A stretch of 17,929 bases of DNA, from contig CALDSL010000083.1 in assembly GCA_937920255.1 (NCBI GenBank), forward strand, positions 1-17,929, written 5' to 3'. Origin of the DNA: an uncultured Anaerolineaceae bacterium (GTDB lineage: Bacteria; Chloroflexota; Anaerolineae; Anaerolineales; Anaerolineaceae). Below, in pieces: positions 1 to 6,890 of this stretch; positions within the stretch are counted from its first letter, which is position 1; each line of letters starts with the position of its first letter. The notes under the pieces were generated by a model. It was given only the letters and a program-made list of their open reading frames with translations, had not been told where the DNA came from and made no database searches. A program made the position numbers and the translations under genes.

Positions 1-887
1 AATATTACCCGGTGCTGGAAAGCCCCAACAATGTGGGCGGGCTGGGCGCGCTGAAGGAATGGCTGCGGCTGCGCGAGCGCGCCTTCACCCAGGAGGCGCG
101 CGAGTATGGGCTGCCCTCGCCCAAAGGCATCGCGCTGATTGGCATTCCCGGCACGGGCAAGAGCCTGACGGCCAAGATGATCGGCGGGTTGTGGCGCATG
201 CCGCTGCTGCGGCTGGACGTGGGTGCTCTGTTTGGCAGCCTGGTGGGCGAATCGGAGGAGCGCGCGCGGCGCGCACTGCACCTGGCCGAAACGGTGGCCC
301 CATGCATCCTGTGGATCGACGAGATCGAAAAGGCGCTGGCGCACGGCGGGTTGGATGCCGGCACCAGCACGCGCGTGTTCGCGAATATCCTCACCTGGAT
401 GCAGGAAAAGACCGCGCCAGTGTTCGTGGTGGCCACCGCCAATGACATCAGCAGCATTCCACCCGAGCTGCTGCGCAAGGGCCGTTTTGACGAGATTTTC
501 TTCCTCGACCTGCCAACGCCGGAAGAGCGCAAGGAAATCTTCGGGGTGCACCTGCGCAAACGCCGGCGGCTTCCGGAAGACTATGACCTGGAAAAGCTGG
601 CCGAATTGTCCGAAGGCTACGTGGGGTCGGAAATCGAGCAGGCCATCATCGAGGCCATGTATTACGGCTTTAACGACAACCTGCGCGAGTTCACCACCGA
701 GGATATCCTCATCGCGCTGGAGCGCACCGTGCCGCTCTCGGTAGCGCAGCGCGAGAACGTGGCCGCCCTGCGTTCCTGGCTGCTGGAAGGCCGCGCGCAG
801 TCGGCGTCGTTCTCGCTGGCGCAGGAAGCTGAGCACCAGTTTGTGAAGATCGTGCGCGGCGACGCTGCCGCGGATGACGCCCAGTAA
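1..887 (+). CDS. Ycf46-like AAA+ ATPase, 5' end outside the window
   Basis: The frame is open to the left edge (Tyr-Tyr-Pro codons before the GTG at 12), so the start lies upstream and only the C-terminal part, about 295 residues, is visible. Counting from the GTG at 12, this part is a full AAA+ module: Walker A GIPGTGKS at 44-51, the pore-region segment SLVGESEERARRA, Walker B CILWIDEIEKA with D103/E104, sensor-1 Asn in ATAND near 144, and arginine-finger region RKGRFDE near 155-161. The segments GGLGALKEWL and FGSLVGESEERA resemble the cyanobacterial and plastid Ycf46 family, whose members run to roughly 500 residues with an N-terminal domain not visible here. The TAA at 885 lies 9 bases before the next gene, and the protein heads the chaperone/propeller operon. 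It probably remodels a protein partner using ATP; the substrate is unknown. The ATPase assignment is secure, the Ycf46 label fairly so. Confidence 0.9.
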   Translation, partial: YYPVLESPNNVGGLGALKEWLRLRERAFTQEAREYGLPSPKGIALIGIPGTGKSLTAKMIGGLWRMPLLRLDVGALFGSLVGESEERARRALHLAETVAPCILWIDEIEKALAHGGLDAGTSTRVFANILTWMQEKTAPVFVVATANDISSIPPELLRKGRFDEIFFLDLPTPEERKEIFGVHLRKRRRLPEDYDLEKLAELSEGYVGSEIEQAIIEAMYYGFNDNLREFTTEDILIALERTVPLSVAQRENVAALRSWLLEGRAQSASFSLAQEAEHQFVKIVRGDAAADDAQ

Positions 888-896
888 ACCCCGGGC

Positions 897-3569
897 ATGG
901 CGCGCAGACCGGCCCCCGCTTCGCCCCCGAAGGATACCGCCCAGCACTGGCGGTCGGTGCTCAACAACCGCATCCCGCTGGCAGGCGGCTGGCTGCGGGT
1001 GCAGTCCACCCTGGCGCTGATCAAATTGTCGCTGGCCGGCGATATTATGGCTACACGCATTTTAGCGCAGGCGCTGGACAACCACGATGACGCCAATATC
1101 CGCCAGATGGCACGCCGTCACCTTTCCGGCGAGCTGCCCGTGCTGGCGCTCGATGCCGTATGGCAGGTGTGGGCCGAAGGACGCCGCCCGGCGTTGACGG
1201 CGCTGCTGTTACAGCACAACCGCGCGGCCAGCAAACCGCCACGGCTGGCAGCCTACAGCGCCCTGATGTTAAACAATGAAAACCTTTTACACGACGCAGC
1301 GCCGAACTGGGTTGCCTTTCTGGTCGACGCATGCTTTGATAGCGATACGACCATTGCCGCCCGCGCACGCTATGCCGTAGCGCACCTCGAGCGCGAGGAA
1401 AGCGCCGCGGCCCTATGCGCCTTGTGGGTCGAAACCCGCAGCCCGGTGCTGGAAGATGCGCTGGCCCAGGCCGCCTACCAGCCGATGCAGCCCGCCACGG
1501 TGAGCGTGCCGGTGGCGCTCAAATTTAACCGGCTGGAGCTGGTCACCCGGCGCGGGCCGGACGTGCTGCCAGTGCTGCTGGCCTTGTGCGAAGACGCGGA
1601 AGGGGAGATGCGCGAACGCGCGCGCTTTTGCCTGCTCAATTTGCAGTCGCAGACCTCGGTGAACGCGCTGTGCGCGGCCTGGCTGGAGAAACGCACTCCC
1701 CTGCTGGAAAGCGCCGTGGTCCAGTCGCGCTATGTAGCCAGCAAGCCGCCCCGGCTGCGGCTGTACAGCGCGCTCAAAGCCGGGCGCGTGGATGTGGCCG
1801 AGAAAACCCGCCCAGACGGCGTGGCGGTGCTGCTGGAAGCCAGCGGCGACGCGGACGGCGAGATCCGCGCGCGGGCGGAGGCGGCGCTGCGCGCCTTACG
1901 CGCGACGGAAGCCCAGGAAGCGCTGTGCCGGGCGGTGATCGAGCGCGACCACCCGCTGGCGCGCCAGATTTGCGCCGAAATGGATTACCTGCCCGCCCTG
2001 CCGGAACAGCGCGCGCTATTTTTCTTTATCACCGACCAGTGGGATGCCTACGAAACGCTGGATTTTGACCAGCGCATGCTCAACGCGGTGTACGAAACCA
2101 GCAACGCCGAGCTTCGCCAGCGAATTTTGCGCAAAGTGCAGCAAGCTGGGCGCACCAGTTTCCTGAACATCGTCACCGGCGCGGATGACCGCGCCCGCGC
2201 CGCGCAGATGACCTCCATCGAAGCCGAAATGCTTATGCGGGTGCTGAGCAACAACGCCGAGTGGGAGCGGTTGTGGGGCCTGGCGCAGGTGCTGGCACTG
2301 CCGCAAAGCGTGGAAATCGTGCGGCGGCTGTCGCGCGAGGGCTGGCAGCCCATGGACGCGCTGGAACAGGAAGTCTACGCTTCACTGGTGCGGTTGGCGG
2401 GCAGCGAGATGCTCTACACCGGCGCCGAACTGGCCGAGGCGCTGCCGCTGGCCGTCCGGCGCGCGCGGCTGCGCGTCCACGGGCGGGTCAACGGCATCAG
2501 CTTTGCTCCCCATGCGCCGCACCTGGCCATCGGCAGCAGCGGAAGGCGCGTGGCCGTGTGGAACTACCAGACGGCCAGCATGGAGCGCGTGTGGAAAGAC
2601 TTCGCGCATTCGATAGGCGAAGTGGCTTACACCTCCGGCGGGCTGCTGCTGTGCGCCGAGCGCTCCACCGGCGGGGAATGCTGCGCGGTGTATTCACTGG
2701 ATGGCGAGCAGCCGGCTGAGGTGGGGTCGCATTTTGGCACGGTGACGGTGCTGGAAGCGCTGGACGAGCGCAGCCTGTTCAGCGCCGGGCGAGACGGTCG
2801 CGCCGTGGTGTGGAATATCGCCGGACGGAGCCTGATGCGCGAACATACTCTGGCCGATTGGCCACGCGCGGGCTGCGTCTCGCCGGACCGGGCGCGGGTG
2901 ATGCTGCTGCACGACCGCATCGAGACGCTGTCAGCCGCCAGCCTGGAGCCGCTGCCCGAACATTCGATTGGCCGGCTGCCGCAAAGCAACCGCAGCGTGC
3001 TGCGTTGCGCGGCCTTGCTGCCCGGCGATGGGCAGATTCTGGCGGGGCAGTTCAACGGGCAGGTAATCCATTACTACTACAATGGCGGTCACCGCGCGCG
3101 GGCAAAGGTGCTTACGGCGCACCCCAAGCCGGTGGAAAGCGTGCTGCTGCTCCCCGGCCGCAGCATCGCCGCCACCGCCGGCGCGGAAGGCGAAGTGCGG
3201 CTGTTTGCGCTGCCCTCCCTGCAGCCGGCTGGCAGCATCCACGCCGGCGACGGCGCGCGGCTGACCTCGCTGCACGCCTCCCCCGACGGCGCCTTCCTGG
3301 CCACCGGCAGCAACCAGCCCAGCCTGGCCCTGTGGGATTTACGCGTGCAGGACATCCCAGCGCTGTTCAACACGCCGGCGGGAAGCATTATGCCCAGCCA
3401 GATGGCGCTGATCAACACCCTGGCCGGTTACGCGGAAAACCTGCCCGAGCCTGTGATCAACACCCTGCGCTACCTGCAAACCCTGCTGCAGCACCGCTTC
3501 CGCTACGATATCGAAGTCAGTGACGTAGCCACCATCCAGGTGGGCGAGTTTGACGTTTTCCTTGATTAA
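897..3569 (+). CDS. HEAT-like repeat and beta-propeller scaffold protein
   Basis: An 890-residue protein with no catalytic motif that I recognise. Residues about 60-365 are helical HEAT/armadillo-like repeats with a period near 95-100 residues; the phrase ASKPPRL..YSAL occurs twice. Residues about 369-500 form a helical module containing YETLDFDQRML. Residues about 521-820 are a degenerate WD40-type propeller with blade ends such as VAVWNYQ, AVVWNIA and LALWDLR. The last 24 residues carry RYDIEV followed by IQVGEFDVFL. The YETLDFD module, the propeller and the tail recur in the 749-residue protein at 6891-9140, so the two are paralogues, and this one has the longer repeat array. No signal peptide or membrane segment is seen, so it is probably cytoplasmic. 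The ATG at 897 follows the ATPase stop by 9 bases with only a weak ribosome site. It is likely a scaffold or substrate-recognition subunit for the operon's ATPases. Confidence 0.85.
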   Translation: MARRPAPASPPKDTAQHWRSVLNNRIPLAGGWLRVQSTLALIKLSLAGDIMATRILAQALDNHDDANIRQMARRHLSGELPVLALDAVWQVWAEGRRPALTALLLQHNRAASKPPRLAAYSALMLNNENLLHDAAPNWVAFLVDACFDSDTTIAARARYAVAHLEREESAAALCALWVETRSPVLEDALAQAAYQPMQPATVSVPVALKFNRLELVTRRGPDVLPVLLALCEDAEGEMRERARFCLLNLQSQTSVNALCAAWLEKRTPLLESAVVQSRYVASKPPRLRLYSALKAGRVDVAEKTRPDGVAVLLEASGDADGEIRARAEAALRALRATEAQEALCRAVIERDHPLARQICAEMDYLPALPEQRALFFFITDQWDAYETLDFDQRMLNAVYETSNAELRQRILRKVQQAGRTSFLNIVTGADDRARAAQMTSIEAEMLMRVLSNNAEWERLWGLAQVLALPQSVEIVRRLSREGWQPMDALEQEVYASLVRLAGSEMLYTGAELAEALPLAVRRARLRVHGRVNGISFAPHAPHLAIGSSGRRVAVWNYQTASMERVWKDFAHSIGEVAYTSGGLLLCAERSTGGECCAVYSLDGEQPAEVGSHFGTVTVLEALDERSLFSAGRDGRAVVWNIAGRSLMREHTLADWPRAGCVSPDRARVMLLHDRIETLSAASLEPLPEHSIGRLPQSNRSVLRCAALLPGDGQILAGQFNGQVIHYYYNGGHRARAKVLTAHPKPVESVLLLPGRSIAATAGAEGEVRLFALPSLQPAGSIHAGDGARLTSLHASPDGAFLATGSNQPSLALWDLRVQDIPALFNTPAGSIMPSQMALINTLAGYAENLPEPVINTLRYLQTLLQHRFRYDIEVSDVATIQVGEFDVFLD

Positions 3570-3587
3570 GGGGATAATCGAAGGTCG

Positions 3588-4097
3588 ATGAGCGAACACA
3601 ACCCTGCCCCCACCCGCCCCACCGATGATCTGCTGGCCCTGCGCCAGCAGCTTCAATCTGCGCAGCTAGAGCTGGAAGCGCGCGCCCGCGCGATCCGCGG
3701 CCTGACCGCCGAACTGGACGCCATGCGCGCGCGCCAGGACGAGCGCGCGAGAGAGAGCGCCGGCAGCCAGCTCGAAAGCGTGCTGCGCGACGCGGCCACC
3801 CCCGCGGCGCAGCTTGCCGCCCAGGCCTACCTGCTGGAGCAGCAAGGCAAGCCGGTGCAGGCGCGGGATATCCTCAACGTGGCGCGGCGGCTGCTGCGGG
3901 CGCTGGAAAAGCACGGCCTCACACTGGATGGCGAGCCGGGCGGCGAGGTGCGTTTTGACCCTGACCGGCACACCCCGCTCAGCGCGCAGTCCGGGCTGCA
4001 ACCGGGGCAGCGCGTAGTGGTTCGCTTTCCGGGCGCCAGCTTTGACGGCAGGATGCTGACCCGCGCGGCGGTGGAAGCGGTCGAGGAGCAGGCATGA
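3588..4097 (+). CDS. GrpE-like small coiled-coil protein, putative Hsp70 nucleotide-exchange factor
   Basis: A 169-residue protein. Residues about 14-60 are charged and heptad-like (LRQQLQSAQLELEARARAI), predicting a coiled coil. A helical segment around 65-105 follows. The C-terminal 50 residues contain VRFDPDRHTPL, then PGQRVVVRFPGASFDG and MLTRAAVEAV. That layout (long helix, helical hairpin, then a small beta domain with an FDP-x-xH motif and a PG-V-V stretch) matches GrpE, whose beta domain opens with a similar FDP-x-x-HEA motif. The stop overlaps the start of the adjacent Hsp70-family gene (ATGA), which fits translational coupling of an exchange factor to its chaperone. It is slightly shorter than typical GrpE (about 180-200 residues) and divergent. 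The GrpE assignment is inferred from motifs and context; an unrelated coiled-coil protein remains possible. Confidence 0.72.
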   Translation: MSEHNPAPTRPTDDLLALRQQLQSAQLELEARARAIRGLTAELDAMRARQDERARESAGSQLESVLRDAATPAAQLAAQAYLLEQQGKPVQARDILNVARRLLRALEKHGLTLDGEPGGEVRFDPDRHTPLSAQSGLQPGQRVVVRFPGASFDGRMLTRAAVEAVEEQA

Positions 4098-5683
4098 CGG
4101 GACGCATGGCGGTCGATTTTGGCACGTCGAATACGGTGGTCACGCTGTGGAACGAAACTGCGCGCGAGGGCCAGCCGCTGCATATCCCCGATTTTGGCCG
4201 CCAGCAGATGCAGGGCAGCGAGACCATCTCGGTGGTACCTTCGCTGATCCATTACGCGGATGAGAACCGGCGCTGGATCGGCAATCAGGTGCTACAAAAA
4301 GGGCTGTACCACTCCAACCACACCTTTCGCTGGATGAAGCGCTATATCAGCAACCGCAGCCCATACCGCGTGCGCTGGAATGGGAAGGACATCACCCCAT
4401 TCACCGCCGGGCAGGATTTTTTGTCGACGGTGCTGTTGATTGCCGGGCAGGAAATCGGCATCGGCGAAGAGGAAATTGGGTTGAGCGCGCCGGTCGAAGC
4501 CTACGAGCATTACGAGAACTGGCTGGCCACGGTGGCCGAAAGCGCCGGTATGCCGCGTTTCCGCATCATCGACGAGCCGTCGGCGGCGGCGCTGGGCTAC
4601 GGGGCGCACATCAAGCCCGGCAACACCTACCTGATCTTCGATTTTGGCGGCGGCACGCTGCACGCCTCGGTGGTATTGATGGAACCGGAAGAGCAGTGCA
4701 CTTCGGGACGGCGCTGCCGCGTGCTGGGCAAAGCCGGCATGTCGATCGGCGGCACCAGCATCGATTCGTGGCTGTTCCAGGAAGTACTGCGGCTCAACGA
4801 GCGCCACGATTCCGAAGAAGATATTCGCCGCATCAGCAACGCGCTGCTGGTGGAATGCGAGCGCGTGAAGGAAGAGCTTTCCTTCGCGCCCGAGGCTGAC
4901 CTTACCGTGGTCAACCCGGACACCGGCGCGGTGATCAGCGCCGAATTTACCACCAGCAGCTTTGAAGAAATCCTTGACCGGCAGGAGCTGTTCACGCGCA
5001 TCAACCAGACCGTGCGGCTGGCGCTGAAAGACGCCGCCGAGCGCGGATTTAATGAAGACGCGATCCAGTCGGTATTGATGGTGGGTGGCAGCAGCCAGAT
5101 CCCCTCCGTGCAGCGCACGCTGCGGCAGATGTTCGGGCGCGAGCGGGTGCACGCCAACCGCCCGCTGGACGCGGTGGCGCGCGGCGCGGCGGCTTTTGTG
5201 GCCGGCGTCGATTTTTACGACCACATCCAGCACGATTACGCCATCCGCTTTGTCAACCAGCACAAGGGCGAGTACGATTACCGCGTGCTGGTGGAACGCG
5301 GCACGGCCTACCCCACCGAGCAGCCGGTGGCCAAGCTGACAATCAAGGCCGCCTATGACGGGCAGCAGCAGCTTGGCATCACCATTTTTGAAATCGGGCA
5401 GCAGTACAAAAAGATCGGGCAGCCGGTGGAGCTGGTGTTCGACCCGGGCGGCGCGGCGCGACTGCAGCAGCTCACCGCGCACGAAGAAGAGCAGCGCTCG
5501 CTGTTCTGGATGAACGAGAAAAGTCCCACCTTCCTGGTCGCCGAGCCCCCGGCGGCGCAGGGCGAAGCGCGCTTCGAGGTGGAATTTCACATCGACGAAA
5601 ACAAACGGCTGGTCATCAACGCCCGTGATTTGAAATCCGGGCAGTTGACCCACCAGCATTATCCGGTAGTCAAGCTCACCTGA
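4094..5683 (+). CDS. Short Hsp70-family ATPase (DnaK-like)
   Basis: A 529-residue actin-fold ATPase of the Hsp70 superfamily. Visible motifs are phosphate-1 VDFGTSNTVV at about residues 7-16, the IIDEPSAAALGYG segment, phosphate-2 IFDFGGGTLHASVV, and the adenosine-binding VLMVGGSSQIPSVQRTL. The region after the ATPase domain contains a beta-rich stretch beginning near YRVLVERGTAYPTEQP, resembling a substrate-binding domain. Housekeeping DnaK has about 610-640 residues, so the C-terminal helical lid is missing or much reduced. The start at 4094 is supported by GAGGAG at 4083-4088 and an ATGA overlap with the GrpE-like gene; a second ATG at 4106 would drop only four residues. No J-domain gene is visible nearby. 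It is probably a specialised chaperone serving this operon rather than the general DnaK. Confidence 0.92.
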   Translation: MTGRMAVDFGTSNTVVTLWNETAREGQPLHIPDFGRQQMQGSETISVVPSLIHYADENRRWIGNQVLQKGLYHSNHTFRWMKRYISNRSPYRVRWNGKDITPFTAGQDFLSTVLLIAGQEIGIGEEEIGLSAPVEAYEHYENWLATVAESAGMPRFRIIDEPSAAALGYGAHIKPGNTYLIFDFGGGTLHASVVLMEPEEQCTSGRRCRVLGKAGMSIGGTSIDSWLFQEVLRLNERHDSEEDIRRISNALLVECERVKEELSFAPEADLTVVNPDTGAVISAEFTTSSFEEILDRQELFTRINQTVRLALKDAAERGFNEDAIQSVLMVGGSSQIPSVQRTLRQMFGRERVHANRPLDAVARGAAAFVAGVDFYDHIQHDYAIRFVNQHKGEYDYRVLVERGTAYPTEQPVAKLTIKAAYDGQQQLGITIFEIGQQYKKIGQPVELVFDPGGAARLQQLTAHEEEQRSLFWMNEKSPTFLVAEPPAAQGEARFEVEFHIDENKRLVINARDLKSGQLTHQHYPVVKLT

Positions 5684-5695
5684 TAGGAGGCAAGT

Positions 5696-6076
5696 ATGTC
5701 GCATTTTTCGCGGTTGAAAACGCAGATCGTGGAGAAGGAATATCTGATCCTGGCGCTCAAAGACCTGGGTTACCAGGTGGAAGAAGGGCCGTTGGATTTA
5801 CGCGGCTTTGGCGCGCAGTCCACGAAGGTTGACCTGCGCGTGCCGCTGCGTTTAAGCGGCGATATCGGCTTCCGCAAGTCCGGCGAGCACTTCGAGATTA
5901 TCGCCGACTGGTGGGGTGTGCGCGGGATCAAGCAGAAAGAATTTGCCGATGCCGTGGCGCAGCGTTATGCCTACCACGCCACCCGCGCCAAGCTGGAGCA
6001 ACAGGGTTTCACCCTGGTAGAAGAAGAAACCGGCGAAAAAGGCCAGATTCGCATGGTGCTGCGCCGCATGGTGTAA
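5696..6076 (+). CDS. DUF1257 (Ycf35-like) protein
   Basis: A 126-residue protein matching the DUF1257/Ycf35 pattern: it opens with MSHFSRLKTQI, continues through LALKDLGYQVEEGP, has a central ADWWGVRG motif, and ends with a YAYHATRAKLEQQGF helix and a final beta strand. Family members are small soluble proteins of about 110-130 residues, so this one is complete. The biochemical function of the family is not established to my knowledge. A strong AGGAGG at 5685-5690 lies five bases before the ATG, and the preceding Hsp70 gene ends 12 bases upstream. It is followed at once by a DUF2997 gene; these two families commonly occur together. Operon membership suggests an accessory role to the ATPase or the Fe-S radical enzyme. 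Confidence 0.88.
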   Translation: MSHFSRLKTQIVEKEYLILALKDLGYQVEEGPLDLRGFGAQSTKVDLRVPLRLSGDIGFRKSGEHFEIIADWWGVRGIKQKEFADAVAQRYAYHATRAKLEQQGFTLVEEETGEKGQIRMVLRRMV

Positions 6077-6091
6077 TGGGTGGAGGACGCG

Positions 6092-6301
6092 ATGGAACTG
6101 CAAGAGATTGAAATCACGATCAACAAAAACGGGCAGGTGGAAGTGCACGTGCGCGGCGTAAAAGGCGAAGCGTGCCTGGATATCACCCGGCCGGTGGAAG
6201 CAGCGCTGGGGGGAGAAATCATCCTGCGCGAAATGACGCCGGAAGCGGCCGAGCCGCCCGACCAGGCCATCGATGACCAGCAAAGGCTGGGGCAGGGGTA
6301 A
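6092..6301 (+). CDS. DUF2997 protein
   Basis: A 69-residue protein beginning MELQEIEITINKNGQVEVHV and continuing VRGVKGEACLDITRPVEAAL, then an ILREMTPEA stretch. This is the DUF2997 pattern: a beta strand with a G-x-V turn, a VKG-x-x-C motif and an amphipathic helix that includes a conserved Cys (here in GEACLDI). I chose the ATG at 6092 over the in-frame GTG at 6080 because TGGAGGA at 6081-6087 sits at ideal spacing before the ATG and would be inside the gene otherwise. It lies 15 bases after the DUF1257 gene and 6 bases before the radical SAM gene. Function is unknown; the conserved Cys next to an Fe-S enzyme gene may be relevant, which is inference. Confidence 0.82.
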   Translation: MELQEIEITINKNGQVEVHVRGVKGEACLDITRPVEAALGGEIILREMTPEAAEPPDQAIDDQQRLGQG

Positions 6302-6307
6302 ACCAGC

Positions 6308-6880
6308 GTGCGCGATGACGTTCTGCGTCTCCACCACTTTCTTCCGCTGAGCGGGGTCAACGGGCCCGGCCGGCGCGCCGTGCTATGGGTGCAGGGCTGC
6401 ACCCTGGGCTGCCCGGGATGTTTCAACCCAAAAACGCACGCCGGTGAGCGCGGGGAAACAGTGACGGTGGACGCGCTGTTGGAGCGCATCCGCGGGCTGG
6501 AGGGGCAGATTGAAGGCATCACCATCAGCGGGGGAGAGCCGCTGCAGCAACGCCGCGGGCTGGAAAAGCTGCTTCGCCGCGTGCGCGATGAGAGTAGCCT
6601 GTCGGTGGTGGTGTTCAGCGGCTACACCTGGGAGGAGATCCAGGCCATGCCGCGCGCGGACGAACTGCTGGGATTGATCGACGTGCTGCTGGCCGGGCGC
6701 TACGACCAACGCCAGCGCGTGGCCGACGGGCTGCTCGGGTCGGCCAACAAAACCATTCACCTGCTCTCGCCGCGCTACAGCCTGGCCGACCTGGACGCCA
6801 TTCCGCAGGCGGAAGTGATTGTCGGCGCAGACGGCGAATTATTCATCTCGGGCATCGACCCGCTGCAGTGGCAGTCTTGA
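6308..6880 (+). CDS. Small radical SAM protein (NrdG-like, single 4Fe-4S cluster)
   Basis: A 190-residue protein with the radical SAM cluster motif CTLGCPGC (C31-x3-C35-x2-C38), the SAM-binding ITISGGEPLQ at 71-80, and a VVVFSGYTWEEI strand-helix typical of NrdG and related activating enzymes. The C-x3-C-x2-C spacing and short length match glycyl-radical activases and 4Fe-4S single-cluster radical SAM proteins. No glycyl-radical enzyme or anaerobic ribonucleotide reductase is encoded in the window, so the usual partner is absent and the substrate is unknown. The start is GTG at 6308; no nearby ATG gives the full N-terminal strand. It sits between the DUF2997 gene and the second propeller gene with gaps of 6 and 10 bases. 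It could modify another operon product or a protein delivered by the chaperone. The family call is firm. Confidence 0.9.
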   Translation: MRDDVLRLHHFLPLSGVNGPGRRAVLWVQGCTLGCPGCFNPKTHAGERGETVTVDALLERIRGLEGQIEGITISGGEPLQQRRGLEKLLRRVRDESSLSVVVFSGYTWEEIQAMPRADELLGLIDVLLAGRYDQRQRVADGLLGSANKTIHLLSPRYSLADLDAIPQAEVIVGADGELFISGIDPLQWQS

Positions 6881-6890
6881 AGAGCGCACA

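Noticed and set aside
4292..5704. 470-residue minus-strand open frame
   Set aside because: It is the antisense shadow of the Hsp70 gene, with His/Arg/Gln-rich low-meaning composition typical of GC-rich DNA; the same applies to 8097-9206, 15308-16528 and 16506-17915.
6819..6890. Upstream extension of the second propeller protein
   Set aside because: It overlaps the 3' end of the radical SAM gene out of frame; the ATG at 6891 follows that gene's stop.
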